64,000 nt of DNA from Torreya grandis (Eukaryota; Streptophyta; Pinopsida; Cupressales; Taxaceae): assembly GCA_037957365.1 (NCBI GenBank), contig JARHVA010004092.1:1118501-1182500 (forward strand), written 5' to 3'. Of the stretch, positions 1-13,703 are shown one piece after another. Numbering within the stretch: position 1 is the stretch's first letter; every line of letters starts with the position of its first letter. A program made the position numbers and the translations under genes. The notes under the pieces are model-generated. The model saw nothing but the letters and a program-made list of their open reading frames with translations. It was not told where the DNA came from and did no database searches.

Positions 1-2540
1 TGATAATTTTTTCATATAACTTTAAGAAGACAACTCCTCTGTCTACCATTGGCTTATGTACTTCATGAAAACCATGGTTGTACTCTTAACTTGTTGTAGG
101 TCAACTTTTTGGATTATGATGATGCTTTTTTGGCTTGTATATTCTCTTCTTCACATGACCATGACAACCTTGACTTGTTATTTCCTCCTCTTTGTGATTA
201 ATGGTGAGATGGAGATTAATGGAAGAGGGAATGACCATGAATAGAGGATGGAAAACTTGAATGAAGGGTGAACAAAATATAAACACAGTGAGAAATGATT
301 GTGTATGATAGTGAGGATGGAAAAGAACCAAAATGAAGTGAAAATAACATGAGAGGACAACCTTAGAGCCAACTTGAAGAATCCTATACAATCATGATCC
401 TATCCTTTACATGATATATCAATTTGGAAGCCATTGGAGGAAGATAATAGGATGAATTTGAAACCTAGGACTATGCTAAGTACCTTAACACATGCTAATA
501 TACCTTAATATATGTTAATAAATATTTTAAAAGTTGTTTCTTGATTAAGACAAGGTTTTCATGATTGTATCTCTCCATATTAATTTGTCATTTGAAAAGT
601 ATGATGCCCTAATCACTTGGTGCTTATGAATTCCACTCAAATTAACCTCTTAAAACTACTTATTACCTCCTTTTACTCTGAGACAGGACTAAGACTGTTG
701 TAGATGGTGTTTTACCACATAAGACTATACTAACTTTAATTATCAAGGATTTAATGAACTAATAAGGATTGATGATAAAATATCACTTATCTAAGTTGAT
801 ATGGCATAAGGAGGTGGAGTGTCCATTATCCCTCTAACCCAGGTTTTGCTCCAGAACTGATCAAATGGACCATTTACATGACAACATAGGTAATAGGTTG
901 TATTCCATAAGTACCTTCCAATAATGATTTATCTAATGAAAATAATTTTAATATTTAATATTTTAACCTAAAATATCTCTCCTAAATCCATTCCCCCTCA
1001 CTAATTTTTTAAGCAAAGAAATAGAAGTAAACTTGGATCCTATCTAGATGAATAGGCCATCTAGACACCCCTACACTATTATAAATTTTTAGTAAATATG
1101 TGGAGATGAACTAGACAAAAAATTCAAAAAAAAATAATTAAATTAAGTACCTATCAATTCCCAAAATCTTATATCCCAAATATCTCTCTCCTGACCAAAC
1201 TGAGTGAAAACCTAAGGCTCTCCTAGAGTTGTCCAAGACTTCCCAAAATAGTTTTTCATTAGCATGAAGAACTAGAAGAATAACTATGTAATAAAAAAAT
1301 TTGGAAAGATTTATTATGATTTAAATGTAATTTTAATCCTTTTTGAAAACTTCTAAAATTATTGGACCCCCATTAATGGCAAAAAACCTATTTCATATCT
1401 AGTTTACAACTAATAGGTTTTCCTTACCTCTAATGGTTATTATTATTGAATATAATTTCAAATGCCTATGATATTATATTATGGACACCATGTATGCATT
1501 TATATGATACTTAATTACCTTTATTAAGAAAAATATTCAAAAACCTATTCATCTAATGCTCCAAAAGGCTCCAAAATGTATCTTTTTACTCTCAAACTCC
1601 TCTCCTCCATTCCAAATGACTTGAAATGGATTTGAACATGTAAAAATAGGTAAAAAAATGCCATAATTATGTGGGAGTAAGTAAAAACCAATTTATACTC
1701 TCCAAAAAGTTACTTTTTCACTTAGAATTTCTATTTTGAAGACCCTTAAGTCATCTAATGCATTTTTGAGGGTCTTTTGGGCAAATTAGATTCATTAGAC
1801 CTCATTTATGACCCAATAGAATATATTATACTTTTCACAAACCTAATTAATTCTTAAACACCTTAGAAACCTATTATATCCTTAACTTGTTTAAAGTGTT
1901 TCAAAGGCTTGAAAGGGACATGAGGTAGGGTCATGAGGTTTGTATTATATTCAAAAATAATATCACACACTTCATAAGCAATCTAATTAGCTCCTCACAC
2001 CACACTAATACCTTCCAAGATACTGCACTACATCATCAAGTCAGGACTAAAAAGAGACTAGTCATGGGGATAAAAGGTTACTGAATGGTTTAGGAGAGTG
2101 GCCTGATCCATCTAGGAATTTTTTTTATATTTAGTCTAATTTTTTCCAACATTTTTGGTGACCTCCTAGGATTGCATGCCTAATATGTAAAAAATTAGTG
2201 GCCTGAATCTTGTCCATTAGGATTATGGGGTCATAAGACTCTCTTTCCTAATTGAAGTGAAATTGATACAAGGCTATTCAATTCTAAAACATTCCTCTTA
2301 AATAATAAAGGACAACAAGAAAAAAAAATGATATTACCAAGGCACTTAGGGAAGGAAACACATAACTAAAAAAGGATGTGCATAAGGTACTTAGAGGAAA
2401 ACATAAAAATTATAGAAAATGTACAATATATATAATGATTACAAAACTATTCTAGTAACAAGGCTTTATATGAATCCCATTGAATGGGATAGGTAATACC
2501 TCTCCATATAACTAGGTAAGTTTAAATGCATTATGTTATT
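1..2540. other. No recognisable gene; AT-rich repeat debris
   Basis: No reading frame in this stretch resembles a protein I know, and the short open frames near 56-391 lie on both strands over the same bases without family similarity. On the minus strand this is downstream of the integrase remnant at 2541-3185, so part of it may be the 3' untranslated region and LTR of that element, but I could not place an LTR boundary. Confidence 0.5.
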
Positions 2541-3185
2541 TCCATTCATGGATCAAGGGCCTCTATAAAAGCTATTAAACTTAATATGATTACCTAGATT
2601 GGCCCTATTTGAATCCCACTTGAGGACTAGGTCCCCCTCCTTGAAGTCTCTTTCTATGGATATTTTGTAACAAGTTTTCTTGACTTGAACTTGATTTGAA
2701 TATAGTGTCTTCATTGAAATATCCCTCATTTCTTTAATATCTATGAGATTTGCCATTCTCACACTCATAGGTTCACTCTCTATCAACTCAAGATGATGGG
2801 ATAGCTCTAAGGCAGGTAACTCAAGAGAGATGGGCAACTTGGCTTCTCTTCCATATACTAATATAAAAGGTGAGTTTCTAATGGAAACCTTTGGAGTTAC
2901 TTTATTATCCCATAAAGATGTCCTTAACTTTAAATGCCACTCTCTGATTCTCTTCCATAGTCCTCTTGAGTATTCAAATCAAGTTCTTATTCATTGATGC
3001 TACAAGTTCATTTCCTTGGGGGTAGTAATTGGAGGATGTGCTAAGGTATATGCCTAGTTGAAGTGCCCATTCACTTGTATTCATGCCAAAAAATGTTGAG
3101 GCATTATCTAAAATAATTATTATTGGTACACCTCAATAATTATAATCAAATTGGCCTACAAATATCCTTATAAAACAACATTATC
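2541..3185 (-). pseudogene. Ty3/gypsy (Tat-like) integrase remnant
   Basis: Integrase inserts retroelement cDNA into nuclear DNA. Reading the minus strand, the catalytic core is visible from about 3180: a DNA-S-T-F version of the DNG..F motif at about 3100, then a YYPQGN motif followed by ASMNKNL at about 3000, which is the plant gypsy YYPQGNG..ESTNKNL block. The glutamate of the D,D-35-E triad is replaced by Ala here. After some stops, a 94-codon open stretch (2837-2553) holds the C-terminal part: the run of ELPALEL, KKTCYK, GDLVLKWD and finally KFNSFYRGP, equivalent to the KFd.LWlGPY module. The N-terminal zinc finger and first Asp are absent, so the copy is 5' truncated at about 3185. It is the same lineage as the integrases at 33.1-34.3 kb and 50.6-51.6 kb. 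It cannot be functional. Confidence 0.8.
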
Positions 3186-3628
3186 AAGAGTATCTTCAAG
3201 CCTTAGAAAAATAATATAAATAATAATAATCACATCAACATCACCTACCTAATGATCAAAAAAATTACCCAATACCTCCATCTCATCCACTAATTTTGTC
3301 TAAACCATAGTTTATCCTTCTTTTAACACTAATAAGTTAAGGATATCTAACATGAATAAATTCAAACATATGTTTGCATTCATCAAACCTCAACCTCTTA
3401 GGTCACACAAACCTAAGGTTCACCTAGTTAAAATACCTCCTCCAAAGCGAATCATAAATGGTCCTCATTTACATTATATACCTATTTATACCTATACTAC
3501 ACATCCCAAGTCAATTTTAACAATCTTATAATCCAACATATCAACACATTTACCTATCTCAAACTACATCAACTATCTGAATATGGTTCATTCTAATTTT
3601 TCAACTTTACCTCACTCCAAATAATATG

Positions 3629-3740
3629 TTGGGGCATCTTGTGATGCCCATCCACTTGTCACTTCATATTTTGGGGAATGTTGTTATGCCTATACCACAT
3701 TAGACTACATATTTGGGAATCTTATGATGCCCATTCTTCT
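3629..3740. repeat. Three degenerate ~42-bp repeats with a perfect small hairpin
   Basis: The phrase TTGGGG.AT.TTGT.ATGCC recurs at about 3629, 3670 and 3712, spaced about 42 bases. The first unit contains a perfect inverted repeat, GGGCATC (3632-3638) and GATGCCC (3643-3649), with a 4-base TTGT loop; the later units keep the shape imperfectly. No function is apparent. Confidence 0.5.
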
Positions 3741-5356
3741 TATAAATTTCATAATAACAAACCAATTCAACTTTGAGAAACTTTTTGATTCACATAGGCT
3801 TATATTTCACATGTTCATATTTGATATAGACATTATCATATATATTTATTATTATTTTTGTCTCATGTTTCTTCATTTTTGCATGTTTTTTCATTTAGTT
3901 TAATTTTACCTACACCATCATTTCTTTCTCAGTTATTTGGTTTTATATCATAATAAATTTTACATTTGTTTCTTTTATGGTTCATAGGTAGCACCTTTAG
4001 ATTTTTCATTGATTTTCATTTTATCACATTTATGTCATTTTTTCCCTTATTATCTTTATGATTCTTTGGTCCTTATTTATTTTCCCCCTCTTTTTAGATG
4101 AATAATACTTTCATTAACACTTGTGTTATATCCCTTATATGCTAGTACAATTTCACTAGTAACATGATTATCATAGCATAGCCATGTCCCTTTCATAATA
4201 CTATTTTACCTCCTTATGATTAGTTACGAGCATATTCATCATTTAATCAATTATTATAAATATTAATCTCTCATGATCCCCATATTTACCTTATTTATTT
4301 TCATTTGAGGCACATATAAGTCAGTTTTGAAATTGCACACTTGTGGGAAATTCTAGGAATATTTAGACACCATGTTCTTTAGGTCCTTCTCTCTAGTGGC
4401 CAAGTGTAATATCTATTATGTTCATCAATTATTTAACTCATGATTGGTTTTATAAATATGTATGGTGGAGGAATAGAGAAATACAAAAGATTTAAAATCT
4501 AAATCTTATAATAAATAAAATGAATAAATAATCTTAACATTAAAATCATGCCAAAAGATGTGATCTTTGGTACATCTCCTATCTTAGTCAAAGATCAAAC
4601 TTTGTAGTTATAATGTAATAGAGATAAGTTCCATTGGGGTGAATTAGTTGGTAGACTGGGGTAAGAAGTCTCATTATATCATATACTTATAGTGCCACAT
4701 AATTTATCACATTACTACCCAATATTAAAAGTAGACCAACAACTATGTAAGGGACCCTGAGGAGTGGGGAACATATTGGGGGAAGGTAAGTTAATTTTAA
4801 TTTTCATGCATATATCCTTCATGATATGATATATATAATTAAGTTGATATCCTAATATTTTCATTCACTAGTTTGAGTGTCCTAAGTCCTTGACATTGAT
4901 AGTTATTAGTGTTTCCCACTTGTTTAGTGTGTCTCATTCCCACTAAGTATGTTCACATCACCCATGTGGCACCTAAAAGTCATTATATACACATTATTTT
5001 AATTATCTCATTGTTTTATATTTATTTTATATGATCACATCCTTAATCACATCAACCTTATTAATTCTATTGGTTTATAGTTTATGAGTTAAATTGTAAT
5101 ATCTAAGATACGACTAGGGTTTCCTCACAAACATCTTTCAAATTTTCTCACCACACCATACTATTATCATACCAGTCATGTGATTAGGTGGTTGTGTTTT
5201 CTTACATCATATTTTAGAGTAAGCACTAAGTTTGAGTCGTAATACTTTGGAGATTTGTATTTTCATCTATCCATCATGTTCTTGTTTGATTTGTATGGAC
5301 TTCACTTATATTACATGGGACATTTTACGTGATTACATGTTTTTATTTATGTATGA

Positions 5357-5575
5357 CTTGACATGTTTATCTTAGATCTTAAATTAAATTTCAATTGTAG
5401 TTATTTATACATTATTCATACTTTGTTTGACATGTTTGTCTTACATTTTGATTTACAATCTCATTTTCTATCATTAATGTCTTCTTTGTGCCTTTATTTG
5501 ACATGCTTATCTTACATGGGATTACATTCATTTATTTCCTTATCTTCATTTGATTTTTTATTACATTGATATTTC
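5357..5575. repeat. Degenerate ~70-bp tandem repeat, about three units
   Basis: The phrase TTGACATGTTTATCTTA, with small changes, begins at about 5358, 5428 and 5498, each followed by T-rich sequence. This explains the nominal 68-codon open frame across the stretch, which has no protein similarity. Confidence 0.5.
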
Positions 5576-7219
5576 ATTTACTTAAATTATTTTCAATGCT
5601 TTTATTTTTACATAATTTAGCATTTAAGACATTCATTTATCATCATGTTTTCATTACATACTTGGTGTTTTGGTTCTAACATAGTCTTGAAAATATTGGC
5701 TTGCCAATTTTATATGTAATTTAATTAGTTTTGTGAGATATTCATTTATACTTTGGCCATCTTGTGTATCCACACATCGCTTCTATTTTTAGCCTTGTAT
5801 CCCTAGGGTTTCTCAAATGTAGGTATTTCACCCTCCGCAATTGAGATTATGATATTTGCATGAAATCATTAAATGGAAAGGTAAGTCAAGGTATGTATAT
5901 GGTACTATCAGTTACTTTAATTTACTTTTAACAATTATTTTTGTACTTCATTTTAATTAGCTTAGTTATTGTGTTTCTATGTTCTATCCAGAAACACCAT
6001 CCCATGTTATACTATTATGACACATGATGAGCTTTGGGTGGGGCATATGTATACACATAATATTTTAAAACTTTATCATTTAATGACACTCTCTCTTTTG
6101 TTAACCAATCAAGTTTCAATACCTTTGAGTACACACCTTTAAAGGTGCATCGAGAAAGGGGTGGATAGACCATTGGTGATTTAAAATATTATTGGTTAAA
6201 TTATATCATACCTAAACCCATTATAAAACCTATTTATCTAAATCCATAAGTAACTCTCTTTTTAGATAGCTGATAACTAATCAAGTACCCAGTTTTAATA
6301 CTAAATCATTCATGTTGACATTGTTATGAAAATTATGGAACATCTTATGGAACTAAGTTAGTCGATTCGATATATTTTTAAGCCTAACAATAACTTTTTA
6401 AAAAATAGGGTTGTACAACTAATCTTTTTAGCTATAAGTATATAAGGTTGGGATTTATAAATTATTATAAATAACACCTTAAATTCAATCCAATAGAGAG
6501 AATTTTCACATTCTTACATCTCACAATTATGTTACATATACATTTAAAGGAGACATTTCTTAGGGTTTGCCTTGGAGGGAAGATAAATTATCTTGTGAGA
6601 AGTCTTGGATACAAAGTAAGATTATTTTAGCCTATATCTAATTTATATAGTGTCATCTTTAAAAATCCACAACAATATATTGTAAATCACCATTGGCCAA
6701 GGGGAATATTGAGACTCAATAGGTTTAATCAAAGGTAAGTATATATAACTTTGGCTATTTCATTTGATAGATAGATATTGAACAAGTTAATATGTTTTGA
6801 ATGTATAAATCATTGTTTATACTAATTTTACACTTGAAATTACCATATATAGAGGGTTTTATTTATTTTTAATCTTCCATCTTAGGTTATCTAGGTCCTC
6901 ATTTGCCTAAAATGATCCCTTGATTATTTTATTTTTTTAAACTATACTAATTTGTGTTATATTTTTTGATAACCCTAGATTAGTTTTATTTCATGTATTC
7001 TTACCTAATAGGGTTATTTCATAGTTTTGTTTACATATATGATTTGGAACCCTTTTATTTAGAGTTGTGGGATAACTAATCCCTTAGTTAGGTTGAGCAG
7101 ATCCAATTTGGTCATGTTTCTAATATAAAAAGTATTGTGATAGATGTTAGTTGATTACCTTCTCTAATCTTGGAATTTACTAAGTAGGATAAGCTATATA
7201 TATATTATTTTATTTCATA

Positions 7220-8560
7220 CACAATTAATGGAAATCAACAAAGAAGGAGGGTAGGTCAAATGGCCTTTCATCTCTGTAAAAATAAAAACAAGAGAAGGAA
7301 GAAAGATAATTATTTAAAACCATAAATTTGAAAGAACCAGGTGGAAAATATGCCTATAGTTTATCTATCTCTTGGATATACACATTAAAACGTTCTTAAG
7401 TGTTGAAAATTATATTTTATCCTCCTTATCTAAGCTTCTTATCTTCTTTCTCTAACTCTCATCCACTATCACAGACAAAATGACAAAAAAAGATCTACCA
7501 AGGAAGATTTTTCATATTATTATAGACAAAAAAAATCCCTAATAGATAGCGGGAAGGTGAAGTTCATCCATTTCCATTATTTGGACCTTCTTCAAAAAGT
7601 CTTCTCTAACATTATCTATCCCTACACACCCAAGTAGGAAAGTGAGACTTAGAACTACCTTTTATTGATCTCACTTCCCCATGCTATAAATGGGTACATG
7701 GGTTATCTTATTAATTAAAAAACACTCCACATAGGTATTAACCCATAATTTTGTCATAAAATGTCTTAAATGTAGACACAACCACATCTAAAACATTTTA
7801 CGTGTGCATACAAACATGGGTCCAAGTTTTGATTCAATTTTTGGCTAAGGGGCCCCACTTAAGTGGCTTACATATTTATATTTTTGAATGAGTATAAAGT
7901 TAAGTTGATTTTTAAGGTATCTAAGAAGGATAATGAAGTCTATCAAGTGGTGTGAATAGTGATAAGAAGGCCAAAGAGGTTCAAACTTAAAACTAGATTA
8001 GAAGATGACACTAGGATTAGATTTTCATATAAGGAGTTAAGAGTTTATACTCCAATAAAAAATGGTGTAATTATGCTTAAAATAGTCCCAATTCCATTTT
8101 TTCCCTCCATTATCTCTTGTAGATCATTTTAAACATCAATTTTTACTGCCCTAGGTATCTGAAGTTACTAAATGTAATCATATCAGGTGATTTATAGTAA
8201 TATATAATTACATATATAGAAATTTCTTATAAAAATATTTAAATATACACATAAGTTAATCATTACATGCTAAAATAATATACCTGTAATAAAATATTAC
8301 ATGACAAGAAGTATTAGCTCAACTAATACAATAATGTAGTATGAATATCCATAATCAAATGAAAACATCCATAACTAGTAACTGAATAGTAATAAATTTC
8401 ATAACTAATATCATCCAAAACATAATATTAACTACTTCAATAATAATGAAGTAATAAAAATATCATTTCTCCATAACATAAGGAGCATGCCATAACATGA
8501 CATGTGTATGATATAAAAAGGTCCAACATAAGCATTACTATGAAAATTATGGCCTCACAT
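7220..8560 (+). repeat. 1.3-kb dispersed repeat, copy a
   Basis: This segment aligns collinearly with 27185-28535. Shared landmarks include AATTATTTAAAACCATAAAT near 7305 and 27275, ATATAATTACATA near 8200 and 28182, and AATAATGTAGTATG near 8331 and 28311. Similarity fades at both ends in both copies. No coding potential is evident. It may be a piece of an LTR or of a noncoding element; neither copy shows clear termini or target duplications. Strand is given only relative to copy b. Confidence 0.75.
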
Positions 8561-11339
8561 CCCCATCCCATTATGCAAACTTCCTCCTATAAGTCATTCA
8601 AAGTCAAAAGTTAAGTTTTAAGGTTGTTATAATAATATTGAATAATACTACTAACTCAATTCAATAATATCTCTAGGTTAATGATCTTAGATCTCTACTA
8701 TCACATCACATAGTTCAATGCAATACACTATAATGTACATTACAAAAGATAAGTCAAATCCACTATAGGTAAGTCATGCTTCAAGGATTAATTTATGGTG
8801 TTGTTGATTACTATTTTATTTCCAAGTTATGAGAACACATAATTAAAGATGATTTAATTCCAATAAATTGTTACTTAAATATTTAAAACATGTATTAAAA
8901 TCTGTCAAGTGTCATGTTTAAGTGTATTTTAGGATTGATTTATTTTAATTCATTTTATGTTAGGGAACTAAGATAATTTTAATTATCTTCTTATATGATT
9001 ATTATTATACAAAATATGAAGAAATACCACTTTAAGCACACATAAACCACAAGGTTAAGCATAAGATATGATTTACATATAAGGGGTTCTTACCCCATTA
9101 GATAAAAATAACTAAGGTTTAAAATTAATGGAATCAAAGAAGGATGAATTTATGAAATTATTTTATCATTAAGAACATGGGGTTTGTTTGTCACCTTTTC
9201 CCAAACCCTATTTCCTTAATCCATTATGATGACTTTGGATGTAATCCCAATGCCACACCCTAATCAAATATCCCATTAGGATGAATTTGTAAATTAGTCT
9301 CAATCCTTAACCCTAATACCTCAATCCATTAGGAGGAATTTGTGTTAAAAACCTACTAGGTTTTACTAGAATATAACAATATTATTTTTTAAATAATTAC
9401 TCATATTCAACGTATAAATTTCACCATGAGAAACCTAACTACTGATCTTTAACTAATTATATTAACCTAGTAAACCAAATATATATATAGATAATCCACT
9501 TAGCTAAAGATAACCATGAAAATATATAGAAATCATGAATAATACTAAATAAAAACAAATATTTCATCTCATCATAATTGAAATAGTACAAATTTAGCCA
9601 TGACTAATACAACATTATAGCAACTATTGTAGTAGTATAATGTATAATTTTTATAGTTTTTAGAAATACATAATAATATCTTAATAGATAAAACATGATA
9701 CAAAGATACATGATGCAGAGTTTTCATGACTCAAGAGTCTCCATGACTCAAGTATAGTACTCCAACTAGGAGGGATAACATCATCTAAGAAATTTTTACA
9801 CACCAACCATGGACCATAGATCCACCACACTATCTCCAAATTAAGGGGATGGCCATCCCTTCATGTATGGGTAGATAATGATGGTGTAGGAATCAAGAAT
9901 AACAAACTGAAACCCATGTGTTGTAGATATCTAATACATAAAGTGTATCATAAAAACATCCATTCTAACATTATACCACATAAATATGAAAATTATATAA
10001 ATATATGAAATGAAAATATTTAAACAAAACATTAATTTGGCCAAAATTTTCAATAATAAATGATCTCTAGGATTAGGCAAATTCATGCACACTACTTGAT
10101 CAGATTACACCTCATCTTGTATTGATGGCACTAGTTAATTGAGTAGAATCCATCCACTACTTATTTAGTTTCACGAAAATGACATTTATTTAATATATAA
10201 TTATATATAAAAACTAATAGATTTAAATATAATATTCCTTATTAGCATATAAAATATGTTAAGTTCAAAAATATCATTGTCATTTATTTAGTCCATCAAA
10301 TGAAATGCAATGAATTTATGATTCTCTAATTATTATAGAATAATAAATAGAATCAAAATATAATCCTCAATGATATATTTTACTAATGATGGTGACTATG
10401 ATGAAAATAGGAGTGGGTGGGAAGCCATAGGCGAGGAAGGAGGGGGTAGAGATGATGAGGATGATGACCAACATCATCAGGGATTGATGATGGGATTTCA
10501 TAGTGGAAATAGATGACTGGTGATGGCTCAAGAGACCCTAAAACGAAGCCAAAGGAAGGATGTAGACAAAGTCATAGATCCACATTTGGAGGTGGAATAG
10601 AAAGAATATAAACATAGTTGCTTATTTGTCAAAGGTGATGATTGGGGCTTGGGAAAGGACTTTGGCTCTCCTTTAACCCTCCTTAGGATGATAGAACACT
10701 TAGAGTTGGTTGATATTGGTTGATGGTCAAGAAATAAAAATGGTGGTAATGTCACAGACATATGGTCAAATAATATGCCTTAGAGGGTTTACACCATTTG
10801 TGGCATGAACCAAGCAGTCTATAGAATGAACAGTGCATACTTTTATAGTCTATGGTTTTTTGGACTTGGTAAGAATCTAACCCATTACATTAACCTAGTT
10901 TTTTATTAGCGGTGTGGCATAGGTGTCAATATTTTCAAATATTTTAAGATTTTTATGGGCATGAGAACAAATAAAGGGGATGTCATAGGCCTTCCCCTTG
11001 TATATTGGTTAAATACAACATGGATGCCCATCTGTGGTTCTTTTATGGGGTGGATTATGGAGGATCCCACCCCAAGATTATTTTTTAGGATAAGATGGGT
11101 GTTAGAAGAACCCAATCCACTGGTCTATTGAGTGACATGGCTATTATAGCACTCCATGCCTTAACCTCATTTGATCGCTTGGATAATGGAGAAATCCATT
11201 TATCTCATCTAAGCACTATAAGTATTTTGGTTTATTTTAAAGTTTTAAATTCTATGAAAAGCTAATTTATGGGTTTAAGAGGACCTTGATTTATTGTAAC
11301 CTTCTTTTTATATTTAAGATTTGATGATAGAGTATTTCA
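8561..11339. other. Anonymous region, no gene seen
   Basis: No protein similarity on either strand. A minus-strand open frame at 10528-10761 and another at 10906-11115 have no family features, stop close to each other and lie in GA-rich low-complexity sequence, so I do not call them. A stretch around 9770-9950 loosely resembles the chromovirus LTR interior at 15250-15560 in word order, too weakly to annotate. Confidence 0.4.
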
Positions 11340-12375
11340 CCCTTAGTTCCATCAAGTTATGGGATTCCAAGTACATTACAGAATTGGATATGATATGGAT
11401 AAAGCCTTATCAGGGCTATGGCTTTATTTAGATATGTTTACACTCCTAAAGTATACAGAAAATGCAAAGGAAGGGCAAAAACTATGTGGAAGTTCAAATC
11501 TAGAGAGGACCCAACTTAGTTCAAGATGGTTTCATTTGAGATGGATATAGGATTCCCAAGCAAATCCTATTCTACTAGAGTGGATGATAGAAGAATCTAG
11601 ATTTTTGGTTCTATTAGGTGGAAATATCTACTTATTGTATCTTAGTTCCAAAAAAGTTATGTGGAAGACCCAAGTGGTAGAAGATCTTCTACTCCTGGTG
11701 GATTTTTGTGCTACAGAGTAAGCCTTAGACAAGTCCCATTTCAAGATATTTATCTCTTTGAGCTTCATTATTATGTAATATCCTTGACTATACTAAGGTT
11801 TTGGGATCCTTTAAAACCCTCTTCTAATTGTTACAGGAGCCTTAAACCCCCCTTGTTATACTTTGTAAAGGTTTTGGATATTAGTGGAAAGATAATCCCA
11901 ATTTTTATGACTCAATTATGTAGAGGTTGTGTGGAAGACCCAAGTGGCAAAAGCCCTCCTTCTCTAGGTGGACATGATGAAGAGTAACAACCCTTCAAGA
12001 TTCACTATTTATTAATATATTTATGTACTACAAGTTGTAAGACACTTTAAAACCCCCAATTGTGGGAACCTTAAAACCTTCATGATTCTATTTAGTAACA
12101 TCTTTATGTACTTTAAGCTGTGGGACCACTTAAAACCCCAGGCTGTGGGAACCTTGAAACCCTCATGATCCACAAGGTTGTGGGAACCTCCAAACCCTCT
12201 AGTTGTTTCTTGTTGTGCTTCACTGGGTTACATGATCCTACAAAACCCTCATGTTTTTCCAAGGTTGTGGGAACCTTTAATTCACTTGTGTTTTTTAAAG
12301 GTTGGGATAGCCTACAAACCCTCTTGATTGTACTTGGTTGTTTGAGGGATCCTTATAACCCTCTTTGTTGTACCT
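11340..12375. repeat. Degenerate tandem repeat domain (~290-bp and shorter periods)
   Basis: Two repeat scales are visible. A longer unit recurs at about 11342, 11641 and 11910: CTTAGTTCCA...AAGTTATG, and in the latter two GTGGAAGACCCAAGTGG. From about 11800 to 12375 a short phrase of the form TTGTGGGAACCTT..AAACCCTC is repeated with variable spacing of about 30-70 bases (12054, 12124, 12178, 12264 and others). Two nominal open frames (11661-11987, 12120-12377) simply translate these repeats and have no protein similarity. This may be the untranslated or LTR region of an unidentified element. Confidence 0.6.
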
Positions 12376-13653
12376 AAATGTGGGTCTAGTTATCAAAAAG
12401 TGTTTACCTCATCAAATAAAAAAATATAGTCTTTAGTAGAATCTTTCATCTAGGTAAGAATCATATTTATACTACTAGTTACTTAATATCACTATGCAAT
12501 TGTTAAAGTCATTCAATCAACTTTTGTTCATTTAAAACTAGTTTAAATCTTGTTAATATTTCCCAAATATAATAAAAATAAATTATTTTATCAATTATAA
12601 AAGATCTAAAATTTAACAAGTAAATTACATAAACATAAAATTTAAACCAAACATCCAACATATAATAGATATCCCTAAATCATTATTATGTTAAACACTA
12701 CACACAATATACATAGTAAACAAACATCTTAGTATGGATTAATGTTAAAGTTATTAAAATAATTCCCTAACACATATTAATTTCATACATTTATTATTTA
12801 TAAACATACAATATATAAATTAAGAGCTAATTCATATAAATCCCAAGTGTACATAAGATATACCACACTTATTCTTATATCTAACAAAACACATATAACA
12901 TGTATTGTTCAAACTAAAATATAATGACCAATCAATTCATGCTTTATGAGTTCTGCTAAAACATAATACATAGACTATCATTTGTACAAGGTTATCAAAA
13001 TAAATGAAATCCAAATCAAATTTTACTCATTCTTTTAAAATTGGAAGACATAACTGATTTATATTTTTACCTAACTAGTTTTTGCTTAGTCTAAAACAAA
13101 ACTGAGACTTAAGGTTTCTATGTTTCACTCATGGTTAACTTTGTTTACATAACCAAGCATAAATCCCTATCAAAAAAATCTTTGACATATTTAAATTATT
13201 AACTATATAACCCATACCATAGAAATTCCACATAGTCAAATTTAATATAATATATCCCAAATTATAACTTATTTAATAGAGTCAAGTTATAATCATTCTA
13301 TAGTTTAAAACTATCAATACCATTTTAAATAAAACTACTAAGTCTTCAAATTGACAAAATCAAATATGTTATAATAATTCCAACTCATTTCATAGTTTGA
13401 CACAATCCATATAATGCATAAATAAACCCAGTTATTTTTAGCTCTTTTCAATGTAATCCAAAATCATAAACCCAACAAATATTACTGTGTTTATATACAC
13501 ATAATCTAGACTCATAAGTCCATTTACTAAATTTACTCCATAAAATTATTTCTTATAATAACCAATTGATTTCATATCAAAACATCTATAAATTGACTCA
13601 CATTTATTATAAACTTTATTACTAGTTATATTTATATATTCTTTCATATATAG

Positions 13654-13654
<1 letters not shown>
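12376..13654. other. Very AT-rich anonymous sequence
   Basis: No coding similarity or clear repeat. On the minus strand it lies downstream of the chromovirus LTR start at 15589, so part could belong to that LTR, whose far end I could not find. Confidence 0.4.

Positions 13655-13697
<43 letters not shown>
13655..13697. repeat. (TA)n microsatellite, about 21 units
   Basis: Uninterrupted TA dinucleotide run. Just beyond it, at about 13730-13769, an imperfect inverted repeat (TATATACCCTAGG against CCTATAGGGTGTATATA) could form a hairpin. Confidence 0.9.

Positions 13698-13703
<6 letters not shown>

Larger units (their letters stand above)
3186..7219. other. Anonymous AT-rich region
   Basis: About 4 kb without protein similarity on either strand. 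It contains two small degenerate tandem repeats (listed separately). A TATA-like run sits at about 6430-6441, followed by a 300-base stretch with the look of an LTR downstream end, but with no second LTR copy in the window this cannot be supported. The open frame at 5363-5569 is low-complexity Phe/Leu-rich sequence inside a tandem repeat and is not a gene. Confidence 0.5.

Noticed and set aside
101..391. 96-codon minus-strand open frame
   Set aside because: No family similarity, overlaps plus-strand frames, and has low-complexity Phe/His-rich composition.
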